Translations under genes and position numbers: made by a program
In this document: positions 30,129 through 43,622 of the stretch, one piece after another
Numbering within the stretch: the stretch's first letter is position 1
How the letters are laid out: each line of letters begins with the position of its first letter
The notes under the pieces: model-generated
What the model was told of the DNA's origin: nothing
The model's database searches: none
What the model saw: only the letters and a program-made list of their open reading frames with translations
Source of the DNA: Alentia gelatinosa
Taxonomy: Eukaryota; Annelida; Polychaeta; Phyllodocida; Polynoidae
Direction of reading: 5' to 3'
NCBI GenBank assembly: GCA_950022655.1
Contig: OX465584.1
Span: forward strand, 60,080,841 to 60,144,840
DNA: 64,000 nucleotides

Positions 30129-33100
30129 TGTCAGGGCGCTAGGTCAGTACACTTATTTGTCTGTATTATACATTTACCTTTCATAATTGTCAAACATATT
30201 GATGGTTCTGAAAATTTAACCTGTGTAAATGGATTTATCAGGGTAATTGTCTATCATTTGTTTCTTGAAGCATTACCTTACTCTTTTGTGATAGAGGTTT
30301 GTGAATTTATTGCTGTATCAGAGATTTGGTGATGGAATGAGGTAATTGAGTATGATATTTCAAGACAATTTATTGCAGGACTATAATTCTTATTTGAGGT
30401 TCAGATCTTTGAATGAAATGTTTGCACTCATAGCCAAAAGAGGGTGAAGAATCGATGTTTCCCAATTCACCCAAAAACCAGTCCCAGTATAGTTTAGCCA
30501 AAGCGTGCTACAATATAAAAGTAAAACTGCAACATATAAACTACCATGTATAAGTAGGGCTGAACACACTTGCAACTGAAAAGGAAGAGAGAAAATCTCA
30601 CAACATGCAATAATTGAAATTGTCGATGCATCAGGGTTGCTTCAAACTCGGAATCTCAAAATTCCCTGACATTTCTTTTACTTTTCCCGAGCAGATTTCG
30701 TTTTTTCCTTGGCAAATGTAATTAGTAGAACTTCATAACAAACAGCCTTACAGCTATCCTTTACTTCTAATGATATATTTTCACTATCTTTGGATCAAAC
30801 AGCAATGCCTTCTGTCGTTAGAAACTTCTGGTATATTTTCTTTTCTTAAACTTGTACATTTACCCCTGACAAAAAAAATGGTCCCTAATAATTTTCAGAA
30901 TTCCAGTTTAACTGACAAATTCCTTGACAATTCACTGATTTTGACAAAATTGATTTTCATGATTTTTCGCATAGGCATGCCAACCCTGGTGAGTTTTTCA
31001 ATTGACACCTGCACATATATATGCTATTTCCCAAAGATATATTACTTGATGAATGTTAAATACCAAGATAGATAATTGATGCAATTATTTCATAAAACTA
31101 GAAAGCTCTGCAAGCTTTATTAACTCCATTTCCCTGGAGAAGGTGGTAGAGCCAATGTGATTAGGATAGTTAGCACCATCGTTAGCGCATGCAAACAATC
31201 TAAGTAGTGACAATATGTGTGTAATTTTAATCTCTAGATCAAACACCCATGTTGTAAGTTCTATATGTGTTCAACACTTTGAGTTCATCACATTCAATGT
31301 CTAAGAAATGATGTGAGTTTTACATTTTAAGGTGAATTGCAGGATATTCCTTTTAAAGCAATCTCAGACATTTGGATCTGTATTTATATGATATTATTAG
31401 ATCCATAAAAAGATGATACGATGCCATTTTGCCAATTTCCAAGGTTCAATGTGAAACAAATATATTTAAATCAGGATATGGGAAGAGGGGCATGTATTCA
31501 ATGGATATCAACAACACAAGTATAGGTATAGGTCTTAGGATGTATAGAATGACACTCATCATGTCTGTTTGTGCTAAATGTAGTATTTTGTACCATATAG
31601 AGGTAGTTACTTACTCGCCGATATAAGCTGCCTGATTTATTCATCAGTGCAGAGCAGCAAAGACCGTGTTCTAAGCTGGTTTGCAGCAATGCCACTCCTA
31701 GAGGCTTGCGGCCGGAAGTGAGATCTCCAAATCTCATTCCAGCTCACATGATCTCGAGAAGACACGAGAATACTGCCCCGCTGTGATATAAGACAAAAAT
31801 TCCTGTACATATAAAAGCCATATGTGTGCCAGTTATTAGTAGTATATGGATGGATGCATTATACATGTGTGTGTGGGTATTTCTATCCACATGTTTAATA
31901 GGAAGGTATCCGTCGCAGTAGAATCAGCAATAGACTTTTCATAATGCGGCCAACATAGAATATGTATCATAGTGTGATATGGAGGTACGAGTTGCATCAT
32001 GTGGCTAAGTCCTTTCACTACCCTGCATAGCACCAAACACACACCCTGAAATACACCGCTGCAGTACCATTTTCACCCCTGTAGTACGCTGGCTCTTTTC
32101 ACAATTTCCATATTGACTTCATTATATCACACCTCATTAGCAATCCAAAATAATAAGGATGACTTAAAATAAAAATATTCTTTACTATAATATAGTTTCC
32201 ATAGGTTGGGAAATATCTGTATTATTTCATTGAGAAATAGCAATTACTTAAATTTCAGAAATGACGCCTTGAGGTATCATAGCGAACTAAGCTCGAGAAT
32301 GCCTCCAGGCATTATGGTGTAGCTAAAGGATAAAATGGGTCTGTTCCACCAGGCACAGTGACAGGCTAATGACAACAGCCATGTTATGACAACGCAATGC
32401 TCCTTTGCGGAAGTGCAGTCAACAAGTATCACAGGCGGGTATAGTTATCAGTGTGGTGGAACAAGCTTTATGCTCAACGGCTGACATCGAACAGTTAATG
32501 GCCAATAAAGCCTAATCAAACATCACCTTAACAGGCACTGCCCATTGATATTTTACCCCATGGGCCTGGGGGCTTTTATAGAGGAAAATGATGTTATAGA
32601 GGAAACCTATGAAAGTTTAGGGTCAGAGCTTGTATCCCATTGAGATGCTTGGCAGATGCCTGACTGTGTTGAATTCATGTGGGCTCAGTGGAGCAGGCCC
32701 TTAAGAAGCAGAATTCCATAATCACAGGTGATTATAGATGGGCCTATCGAATTATTTCTCACCCTTCAGCCAGAGGCTGCATACACAATTATTTGAATGG
32801 TTTCTAATTCAGAAAGTGCCCGAAAAAAGCTTAACTCTGGTTTGCCAGTCACAGCCTGAAGATATGATAGTTTGCCCCAAGTAGACTAACACTGCATGTG
32901 GAATCCTAGGACTAAACTTACCCAAAGATATATAAATGGAAAGCTTTTGTAGACTGACACTGCATGTAGAATCTTAGGACTACACTTACCCAAAGAAACA
33001 TTAATGAAAAGCTTTTGTCTTAGCAATAATATGAAGGAATTAATGGCCTAGATTAATGTGTTCCTGACTAGGATGGTGGTACACTGTTCATATCAAAGTG

Positions 33101-36100
33101 AAAATATCAGCTGAAATGGCTTTAAGTTACCAAGATGGGATCTTTGATGTATATAGGCAGCTTGCAGGCAGGCAAGCAACAGTGATGTTCCTACTCCATA
33201 TTACTCTGTTCTGTGCATATGATACCATTTATTTACACTGATTAACTTCTAACCTATACTAGTTGTTTCCTCTCACTTAATTGCTATGTGAAATATCGGG
33301 GGTTTCCTGACCTAACTACTCATTCCAATCTTTAAGATAGATCTTGTCTAAACTGGAATTCTCCCTAAAAGGTACCAGCGGTTAGCTATCACCTGCATAT
33401 GAAATGAAGAAATATGTAGCCAGCTATTGTGAAATATCTTCAATGTTTCTACACTTCTCTCTGATATCAGTATTTTTCATCAAATAAGTTGGATGATCCA
33501 CCGCTTTGGCATTAATACATTTTAATCTTTTAGTGACTCATTTTAGTGACTTCTGAGTTGAACTAATCCCCTGCATGTATTTACACATCATGCTTTACAT
33601 TGTAGTTAATGAATCTAGCCTATGAGTTACACATTTATAATAGATAATTCACAAAACATTAGATTGTATTTCACTGATATTCTAACAGACGCTACCATGC
33701 TCTTACTCTTAGTGCTACATCAAAACATTAAGACTTTTCAGGTCTCTTAATTCAGAAACAAACATGTAAATGACAAAATTGTTCATTAGTTTTCACCTAC
33801 GTTCCTCCATAAAGTTGTCATCCTAGATATAAAACAAAAAGAAGCAGACAAATATGATACACATTTTTTCAGGTTTATATATAAACCTGATTAATTTCCT
33901 TGTTGTAATTTTCAGTCCTTGATCTTATGAACAAATAATTTCACAATGAAAGGTTTTGGAGATTCGATTTTGTGAACTTTAGAAAACAAAGATGAACCTG
34001 AGAAGACCTCCTTCATTCAAATCAATGTATGAAATCCCTTTCAAATGTCCAAAGCTCTTAGTCCTGAAACTGTATCTCACAATTTATGTTATGGATGTTA
34101 TTCAGTTAAGAAACTCAATGTTCAATAGTGGAAACGTTTTTAGTATTGCACCCTGTAACCTCTAACCAAGGCCGATCCATTCGCTCTTAACCTCTCTCTC
34201 AATGTTATATGTACTGAGATTAATCTTAAAGAAGGTCGAATGTAGTGTAGGCTGTCGTGGATTTTAGGAGTATGTGATAGACTAGAGACTGTATCAATGT
34301 GGACTTGTCAGACTTCACCTCCTGATTTGTGGATACGAAAATTGGCAATGTCCACATAGCAAGTTTACAGTGAAGCCAATTCGTGAGAATAACATATACA
34401 TGTGCATTCTCATCATACATGGCCGACGGTTAGAACTGGGGACACTTCAAAGACTGTGATTGACAGGACCTAGATTTTCAAACAATGCTCCTGGAATCTA
34501 CAGACTAGGATGTTGGACACAGGGGGGACCTATTTAAAAAGACACTCATTGGTAACCCTTAGGAATTCACAAATATTACTATAGCATTAAAGACTACATG
34601 TCTTTGTCTAGAAATATAGCAGGTAGCTAGTTAACTTAGAGCAGATTCAACTTTTAACAGATGTGTGTGAACAAAAATACCTTCCTTGAAACAGCTCAAC
34701 TATGGTTGAGCAATGATTACTGAGTTATACAAATACTGAGTTACTTACAATGATGTAAGCTATGAGAGCTGTTGGTGAATTAAACATGGGTAGCTAATTC
34801 AGCAATATAATTGCCAAGTTTATGTGAAGTGTAAAGATGCTGGGGGGAAATTAGGCTTTATCATTGCTACGTGCTATCGTTGGACAGCCTTGTGTACTTT
34901 TATGTATGTCATTCTCAGCTTGCATTGAGCACTGTATGCATCATGTCTTCTAGGTCGAGAGTCACCATGCACTTCTACACTGGTCGCATATAACTATTCA
35001 TGCCTCATCTGAATTTATATTTGTCTGCACCGCCCAAGCCTTGCTCCAAACTCTGTGTGTTGACCTAGATTCACTTGTCCATTAGTTTATGTGAAATCTG
35101 TCAGATGGCACACCAAATACTCAGATTATGCTGACGTCACAGTCATGTGTGTAGTGACATCATTGCTGGAATAACCCAAATTTCCAATTACCGATTTTAA
35201 GTTCTGATATATTAGGCAGAAGCCATTGACCATGTTTTTAAATATACAACAAAGATTGTGGAAATTGAGGAAAAAAATCATGAGACAACAAAAGTTTCAT
35301 GACCAATATTTGGCATTTTTCGCTCCACAGACCAAAATATTTGGTTAATATCAATGATTTGTAAGATTAACTAGGCTGCAGGTACAAGAGTCGGCTTCCA
35401 AGATGTTACATAAAAAGTAAGCCAGCAAGTGGAAACTGACGTTGATAACCGAGACCACCAATCTGATATACCACCCACAGACTTTACTTGAATGGTAACA
35501 AAAAATTGTTGAACATTTTGTCAGTAATTGGAAATTGGATTTTATAATATGACTGATGATGTCACTTGCTGTTGGCAAGTTGCAGGGTGTATTACTTCTC
35601 TAAACACTGAGGCTGTGTAAGGTTAAAGTTGTGAATGCTAAATTCCTGCCTGGTGCCATGTTCGAGAGCATGGTATTGGCCCAACCAGTTAAAGTCAGAG
35701 GCCTATTAAATCTATGTGAGGCCACAGATATTGTAATGGTGGCACTATCTGTAGTTCCAACTACATATGAGGATTACATGGGGTTTATTGGTAACTTCTG
35801 TTTTTACTGGAGGCCAGAGAAGACTCTAGGATGTGCCTACTTCCATCTTGTTCCAGTGGCCTGGTATTCATTTGTGTATTCAGTTACAGAAATTGATGCT
35901 ACAAGCAGACTTTAACCAGATGGGTAAACACCTTGTTACGGATGACTGATTATTGGAGAACTCGCCCCGAAATGAACTCACCCTGATTTGAAAAAGTTGC
36001 ACAGTAATTTAATCTTACGTTTCAATTATATCTATCTATCATCCACCTAATACATGTATAGTGTCCATAGAAAACACATGTGCAGCATTTATCTACATAC

Positions 36101-36838
36101 CAAGAAAATTTGAAGTCTATACATATATATATGTGTGTATGTGTCAAATTTTGTTCTGGATCTAGCAGTTGTTCAAACACCATACTATGGGAGATGGAGA
36201 CACATAAACACACATATATATACCTGTGGCTTTACTTTCCAGCAATATCAACATCCTGTAATGACAATTGTGCACATAGTAACAGATCAGAAAAGTATGT
36301 TGCACATTATTCCCTTGGTTTACACCACAAATCTCACATGAGCATATTAATAGTAATCCATAATGTAAGGAAAAATGAAAAATGAGTTTTTTTCAGGCCG
36401 AGACGATACTGAGGGTGATTTCATATCGGGCTGCTTTCTCCAGTGTTCTGATGACTGGTGGTTTGGTGGTACTGCTGTTTACAGTGTTATAAATGCATAT
36501 CACATGCACAGAGTAATTGTTAATCAGGAGATCCCTGCACGATAGTGTATTCCTTACAAATTTGTTAATTACCCACTTAGGCTTATACCAACTCATAAGG
36601 TGGCGTGTTTTCACATGAAACAACTGGGCGATATTTATGCAAAATGACTATTTTTATGTTCCGTCGATATACTGTTCATCAGGAGAGTCGACTAGCTATT
36701 GGGAACGCTGTTATTTAGATACGTATATATGTATAAATGTTGATAGAATAGCTACTTGTTATGGTGGACAAGCCAAGTTGTAAAATAAGATGAAATAAAA
36801 TTATAATCCTGCACACATCATCATTTGAGTCTCTGAAA
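29720..36838. repeat. Segmental duplication, copy A
   Basis: Matches 40553-47535 in order and orientation, about 10.5 kb apart. The stretch 34177-36838 is very close to 44691-47535 (only scattered differences over long runs), the earlier part is more diverged. Copy A uniquely has 32372-34170 (1.8 kb) and 30433-30640. No gene is recognised; open frames shared by both copies carry no family signature. Confidence 0.92.
32605..32650. repeat. Truncated arm of the 13300-13911 MITE
   Basis: GAGGAAACCTATGAAAGTTTAGGGTCAGAGC and GTATCCCATTGAGA match the outer end of the palindrome arm and then stop abruptly. Confidence 0.65.
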
Positions 36839-36924
36839 TTATTATAATCATCCTTGGGTTTATATTGACTTTATAAAGTGCTTCTTTTGATCACAAAAAT
36901 AAATGTTTATTCGAAGGCAAGAAA

Positions 36925-37245
36925 TAACTAGGAGCAAATGTTATGTTCATCACTGATGAATGAGGGTGCAATTATAAGTGAATAAGAACAAAAGTTACAT
37001 TTAGTCTATGTATTGCTTTCTGTAACCCACTTGCATCCAGTGAACTTGCCATTTATGCAACTGTCTGAGTCTAGGATCCAAGCACCAGTGGTTCTTGGGG
37101 TATTTCGGTCTTGAGTGATTGGTCATGGTCAGCTGGGCATGCCTCTGAGACCCTGAGACACTGGCACCCTGCTCCTTTCCCACTCACAGTGAATAGCACA
37201 TAGATAGTGAAGGGATAGTTTTCTGGCAGCTCGCTTAAGTGTATA
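36925..37245. repeat. Dispersed repeat, copy 2
   Basis: Same blocks as 23500-23865 (CTGTCTGAGTCTAGGATCCAA and others), beginning just after the end of duplication copy A. Confidence 0.8.
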
Positions 37246-37299
37246 TAGGTGACCACTCTGATCTCTAGGTGATGTATAAAGCGTGTGCAAACTCGCTCT

Positions 37300-40200
37300 A
37301 GAAACCTTTTAAAAAAGTACTATTAGAAATAAACCAGTGACACACAGTTTGGGATGAAACTAAGGGGTAATTGCGATCACCCCTATTTATGTTTATGTTA
37401 ACAATTAAGGAAAGAAAATTCCAACTGGAAAAATGGTGTGTTCTATACCCAGCTTGGACGACAAGTGCAGCAGGTGTACCTATTTGGTTAACCACCTGCG
37501 GTCTTCCAAGTAGATACCTCTACCTGTAAGATACAGTATTACATGTACCTGAGTATACCTGTGTATGATCTGTGGCAACACCTACAGGCTAATCATACTC
37601 ACTTTTCCTTCATCGAGAAGTCTCCAATAACCATCCTTTTGTTTCCATCAACTTCTTTAGTACTATTATAATAAAGCAGTGAAACACAAGCAGTTTGGGA
37701 TGAAACGAAGTTGTAATTGTGATTCCCAAAGCCCAAGATAAGAAGTTAGTTCATAGTAAATTAATTTCAATGATAGATGCCCTATGAAGCAAGGGAAGTT
37801 GAGGAGAGGAGAGTGAAGAGTTTTTGTAGGGTGGGTGGGTGGTTCCTTCCTTGTCGGCATCCCAGGTTGAAGTGAACCTGGTTGGTGTGTGGAGTTGGGT
37901 GGTCATTGGACCAAGACCATGTGAGTGGGCGTCCGTAGCAACTGTCTTCTGTTTGCACATTACCGCCAACTCTTCCTGTTGGCCCTAATGACTAACACAG
38001 AAGCATGGTAATGACTATCAAATTTATTGAATTAGACTTTGAATTATCAGAGATATTTTAAGTAATTGCATGTAAAATATAACTGAAATATAAAAGAAAT
38101 GTCACAGCTATTGAGATTGCCAGTGGCCAGAGTCCAGTGAGGTGGAGTAATCTGTAGATGGTGGCCATAGCAAGGTGACAGGAGAGAGAGGTGTTGTTGG
38201 AGAGAGAAAAGGTCATCCGAATATTTCCACGTGGAAATTGGCAAGGCATTTGCTCTGTAGGAGTGGGAATAATCAAGTTCAATCACGCATTGGGCTCTGG
38301 GGACCGTGAGCCCTGAGCAGCTTAAGGTGGAGCCATGAGCGGGGTGTGAGAGAGTATGGGTAGCCGGGTCAGAGCTGGCTCTTCTCCAGGGCCTGGGCCG
38401 GGCAGCCAGCTGGGCGTGCTGGAAGGCAGTGGTGCCTGAGGCTAGAAGGGACAGCCCATGACGGCAAGAAGGAGCTGTTGGGGCAGCAAGGGGCAGCGAG
38501 TGTGAGCATATAGGGCCAGACAGGTCTACAGCAGAAGCGAAGAGTCCATGGTGGGGATGGGAGGCGACCCCCCCCCCCCCCCCAAAGAGGCAAACGCAAA
38601 GACACATGGAGAGAGCACTGCCTGGTGTAGGTAATGGGGCCTGCACGTGAGGCTGGCATGAGGAGTGAGGTGGAGTGTCACGGTGCCCGGACCTGTGAGT
38701 CGGAGAATCACAGGGGGTGACATGTGAGGTGCCCTGACCCAGTACTGAGCATATGGCAGGCCAGGGCGGAGAGGTATTGTGTGAAGAAATGTGGTGTGTC
38801 GACAGTGACCAGGCTTCGATGAGGGGCCAGACGGTTCTACCCCAGCATGGAGCCCGAGGGGCGGCGGTGGCAACCTGAGAGCCTGTGAGCGTCCCGAGCC
38901 CCTTGTGCCCAAGATTTGGTTGCCCCCTGAGTTTGGAGGCCAGCACGTGGAGAGAGCCCTATGGCTGGCGGCCAGGGTGGAGGGGACGACACGTGCGAGA
39001 CACATGGTGGCCTGCAGTGAGGAGGTAAGGCAGGAGGAGCAGGAGGTGGGTGCCAGGTGACACCACTTGAAGAGGTGATTCTGGCAAGCGGAGCCGGATG
39101 AAGGTGAGTGAGAGAGTACAAAGGGTGATACATGAGGTGAGGCTTCCCACCATGGTCAGGGCGGAGGCAAAGACACATGCAAGGCACATGGTGGAGAGGC
39201 TGCCAGTGAGGTCAATGCAGTTAAACAGGCATGAACAGATCATGGGGAGATGAGTAAGTTCAGGGTGGGCATGATGTGCATGAGCACCTGGGTACTGAGT
39301 TGAGGGGGTTTGTCGTCTCAAATTTCTTCCCCGGGGCAATTGCGTGAGTGAGTCACATAACCCCGGGAGCAGAAAAAGCCAGGGGGTATATGACGAATAG
39401 AGCTGATAGCAGGGAGGGAGGTATGGAGACATAGACAGGTGTAGACAGCATGGTTGAGAGGTGGGCCAAGTATTGGAGGTCTCAGCCCAAGAGTTCAGTG
39501 TAGTAGAGGAGGCCCCAGTGTGTGAACATAGTACAGCCTCTAACCAGTCCTGGCTCGGATGTGGTGTTTTGAAACTTGAGCCGGGTTGGGGAGCGTCATT
39601 TGTGAGGATGACCCTTGGGCGGCGAGACACATACAAGGCGGGTGGAGGTTGACAGTTGGCAGGACATGTGGAGTGAACACCCAAGATCTGAGTTCAGAGG
39701 GTTGTCATAAAGTTCTTCTCTGGGGCAATTGCCAAGTAATAGAGACTCAGAAGGTGAGTTGTGTTACCCAAGGGGCAGAAAAAGCTGGGGGGCCTTTGAC
39801 GAGGAGAGCTGGAGAGTGGCAAGGAGATAGGAAGGTGTAGACAGGCATAGACAGGCGTAGACTGCATGGTTGAGAGGTAGCCTGAGTATTGAAGGTCTTA
39901 GCCTTGGAGTTCAGTGTATTAGGGGAGCTGTTTTGGTTCTGCTAGTGGCAAATTTGCAAGTTTAGGGCGAGTTGCTGGGCATTTGTAAATGGTTTAGTTG
40001 GCGAGTTTGTAGCTGGTAAGTTGTGTGCTCACCCTGGCGAGAGCAGGTCCCTGGTTACCTAATGTGTTCCCGACTCTGTCTTCATGGTCTGAGTTAAATT
40101 TGTGACGTTTGAAAAAGTTTCCCCCATTTTCGGTGATATTAAGACAGAGTTTATTAGGGAAAACCTGGAGTTGGGCAGAGTACCGCGGATAGTTCCTTCC

Positions 40201-40330
40201 TTCGTCAGCGTCCCTAATTGAAGTGGACAGGGACGGTGTGCGGAGTTGGGTGGTCATGTGACCAGGGCCATTGGCTTTTCTTGGTGGCCAAAGTTAGAGT
40301 TGCAGAGCATTTTAATTGTCATATTTTCCA
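37300..40330. mobile_element. GC-rich, G-skewed segment with similar ends; possible non-autonomous retroelement
   Basis: 37840-37930 and 40190-40265 share CCTTCCTT...GTCGGCATCCC/GTCAGCGTCCC, TTGAAGTG and GGAGTTGGGTGGTCAT in the same orientation. GTTTGGGATGAAAC occurs at 37345 and 37692. Between them the plus strand is markedly G-rich (38280-39960), and a roughly 400-bp unit is present twice (GCAGAAAAAGCC at 39369 and GCAGAAAAAGCT at 39777, then GTAGACAG...GCATGGTTGAGAGGT). Long minus-strand frames are Pro/Ser/His-rich and reflect the skew. No transposase, integrase or reverse transcriptase is recognised. Confidence 0.45.
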
Positions 40331-40626
40331 ATCAGTCCATAGTGAGTCCATCCATGCAAGGAAGACAACACGTAATAAAGGGCTTAGGAAACTTTGAAAT
40401 AGATTGTTTCCATTTACAATTAATTCTCAATAATGAATCTTGAAATATATTGTCTTGTGCATTAATATAGTGAGGTATTAAAACAATATTCCTCAAAACT
40501 GACATCCTATTCAACCCTCTTATCCACTCTATAGCATAAGTTTCGTGAATGCCTTTCATCAGGTGGTGCTCGGTGATGTTATATCATCACCAAGAATCGT
40601 CGACCCAAGAAGTGCATCAAGTGGTA

Positions 40627-41096
40627 GGGGTCAGGGTAGTCAAGCAGCGTTGTTTCACCTTTACGCTAGATGGTGCGAGTGCCGATCCCTACTGTGCGGT
40701 AAGGCCGGTGGACCCGTGGTATGCAAATGCTACAGGGTTGCCCGCATTACGTAACTCAGTCAGTATATAAGACTGAGTCCACAGCGGGTTGACAGGAACT
40801 TCTCGCGGTGCCTCTCTGTAGAGTGAACGCCTGGAGCCTCACGAGTTGGTAAGATTGCATCGGAACCCTTTCAACGTTGAAGAGACCAGAATCTCTTCCC
40901 GCGCTAGTTGGTGCCCAGTACCACCAACGTATTGTAACTGTGATACCTGAATAAAAGGTGGTACACTGAAACAGTCCGGAGTCTCCCTGCCCTTTCCAGT
41001 GGGTCAAGCCGAACCCACCTGTACTGGCACGGTGAGTACAGGGTAGCAACTAAAGTCTCGGAACCCTTGGTCGGGTGACGATCACGGAAAGTGGTA
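40627..41096 (+). mobile_element. Candidate solo LTR or similar 470-bp insertion
   Basis: Interrupts duplication copy B and is flanked by the 7-bp direct repeat AGTGGTA (40620-40626, 41090-41096). Copy A lacks it. It carries a TATA-like TATATAAG at 40764 and an AATAAAA at 40950, the promoter-to-poly(A) order of an LTR. It lacks clear TG...CA ends, so the class is uncertain. Confidence 0.45.
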
Positions 41097-41685
41097 AGAC
41101 AATTTATCTCTTTGAAAGGAAGAATGTATTATTTCTTTCTGTTCACCGAAGTCAGTGTTTACAATGAGTACCGGTACACAATTGTGATTTTCAACACAAG
41201 GCACAAGGCGAGGTTGTTGCAACTGAGTTTTTACAAGGTCGCCAGGTGTCTAGACAGTTAATTCAAGCCACTTTGAAATAGTTCTCATCCTAAAGCTGAT
41301 TATACTAAACGATTTCTAGTCATGAAAGTATCATGGTGCTAAATTCAGGAATTGTCACCTATAATCGTCTAGTGTAAACGCTGGGTATCAGGGCACCACA
41401 TCAGCATATTTATTTGTCTACATTATACATTAACCTTGCATAATTGTCAAACAAATTTATGTTTCTCAAAACCTAGCCTGTGTAAATGGATGTATCAGGG
41501 TAATTGTGTATTATTTGTTTCTGGAAGCATTATCTTACTGTTTTGTGATAAATTTTTGAATTTATTGCTGTATCAAAGATTTGGTGATGGAATGAGGTAA
41601 TTGAGTATTTCAAGACAATTTATTGCAGGACTATAATTCTTATTTGAGGTTCATGTCTTTAAATGAAATGTTTGCACTCATACAT

Positions 41686-42269
41686 CTGGTACCTGTTTCA
41701 GTAGGCTCGTGACATTAGGCCTAGACAGACATCAACAGCGGCACCAACAGTGCAAGCAACAGCTGAAAAAGACTAGCAATTATCAGAAAATCAGAGTGAC
41801 CAATCTTCTTCATATTTGGAACGATTATAGGTTATATGTATCCCCTACTCATGTTAAAGTGTCATTGCTAAATTCCTACGAGAAGTGAGTGAAACTCCAC
41901 TTGTCATCGATTGCAATCTTGTGATCTTTCCGTATGGTGTCACAGACGCCATCTAGACATGTCACGAAACTACTGAAACAGGTCCCAGCTGTTTCATTAG
42001 TTTTGTGACATGTCCAGATGGCGTCTAGATGGTGTGTCCTTTTTCATAAGAACTAGACATTAGACTTCGTTTTGTCTGTTCTTGCTTGCACTGTTGGTGC
42101 CGCTTTTCATGTCTGTCTAACAGGTCCATGATGTGTAGATTTGTCTAATTCTTATGTTTGGGGTCTGTCTTTTCCTAAGGGAAGCTACTTGTGTTGTCAC
42201 AAAACTAGACAACCCCAATGTCTGTATGGTGTCACAGACATGTCACGAAACTAGTGAAACAGGTCCCAG
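41686..42269. mobile_element. Two adjoining MITEs with ACCTGTTTCA ends
   Basis: First copy 41686-41988 (CTGGTACCTGTTTCAGTAG to CTACTGAAACAGGTCCCAG), second about 41980-42269 (AGCTGTTTCATTAGTTTTGT to ACTAGTGAAACAGGTCCCAG). They share ends with 11314-11558, and replace a short unique stretch of copy A. Confidence 0.8.
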
Positions 42270-43084
42270 GGTGGCCTCAAACTTGGAATCTCAAAATTCC
42301 CTGACATTTCTTTTACTTTTCCCAAGGAGATTTAGTTTTTCCCTGGCAAATGTAATAAGAAGAACTTCATAACAAACAGCCTTACAGATATCCTTTACTT
42401 CTAATGATATATTTTCACTATCTTCAGATCAAACAGCAATGCCTCCTATCGTTAGAAACTTCTGGTATATTTTCTTTTCTTAAACGTGTACATTTACCCC
42501 TGACATGAAAAACAAGATAGATAATTGATGCAATAATTTCATAAACTAGAAAGCTCTGCAAGCTTTATCAACTCCATTTCCCTGGATTAGGTGGTAGAGC
42601 CAATGTGATTAGGATAGTTAGGACCATAGTTAGTGCATGCAATCTAAGTAGTAACAATCTAAGTAGTGACAATATGTGTGTAATTTTAATCTCTAGATCA
42701 AACACCCATGTTGTAAGTTCTATATGCGTTTTACAACACTTTGAGTTCATCACATTCAATGTCTAAAAAATTATATGAATTTCACTTTTTAAGGTGAATT
42801 GCAGGATATCCCTTTTAAAGCAATCTTGGACATTTGGATCTGTATTTATATGATAATATTAGATCCATAGAATGATGAAATGAAGCCATATATATTTACA
42901 TCAGGATATGGGGAGAGGGGCATGTATTCAATGGATATCAACAACACAAGTATAGGTATAGGTCTTAGGATGTATAGCATGACACACATAATGTCTGTTT
43001 GTGCTAAATGTAGTATTTTGTACCATATAGAGGTAGTTACTTACTCGCCGAAATAAGCTGCCTGATTTATTCATCAGTGCAGAG

Positions 43085-43622
43085 TAGTCCGTTCACGCAC
43101 CGTGCCACCTTCGGGTTACGGTACGTGAAGGTCTAACAGAGTATGACTGTGACTGGCCTGCCACCTTGAGTGAGAGGAATATCGTGGTTGGCTGTCCTAT
43201 TTATAGTATCAGTTTGACAAGGGGGAATACCAACAGGCGCTTAGTCTGCTTAAAGTATGTAAGGGTCTAACAGAGCACAGCTCTGATTTGCCAGTTCCTT
43301 AGGCACTGATTGGAGAAAAGGATTTCTTGGTTGGTTGTTCTAATTTTAGTGCTGACCCAAGCCTGAGAATACCACGATTCTGGCATTATTCTGGGAATCA
43401 TTATAACTCTCCAAGCAGATTTATTTGGTACATGCCCAGTAAAAGCTACTCTAGGACCTCTGCTTGAAGAGTAGCATACTGGTTACTGGCAAATCAATCA
43501 GGGCAGCTTCGTACCAGCGGAGGTAGGAATTTCCACCTTAAAATGGCAGCGCAAAACAGTCCCAGTATTAGAGCCTGTGCGCCCTGGCCCTGGCGACAAC
43601 GGGCTGTACTAGAGTCTACAGT
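43085..43622. mobile_element. About 540-bp insertion with 10-bp direct repeat
   Basis: Absent from copy A at 31643. The flanks CAGTGCAGAG occur on both sides (43075-43084 and 43619-43628), consistent with a target-site duplication. Terminal bases TAGTCC and GTCTA are only weakly complementary, so the element type is not settled. Confidence 0.6.

Noticed and set aside
34226..34420. 64-residue minus frame conserved at 44730-44924
   Set aside because: Near-identity simply reflects the segmental duplication. No start context, no splice partners, no recognisable domain.
35631..35915. 94-residue plus frame, partly kept in the duplicate at 46126-46323
   Set aside because: The second copy is frameshifted, differences do not favour silent sites, and no family similarity is apparent. 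Shared openness follows from recent duplication.
38047..39684. Long minus-strand frames (299, 241, 159, 116 residues)
   Set aside because: They overlap in different phases in a strongly C-rich strand with few possible stop codons, and their sequence is low-complexity Pro/Ser/His. No family recognised.
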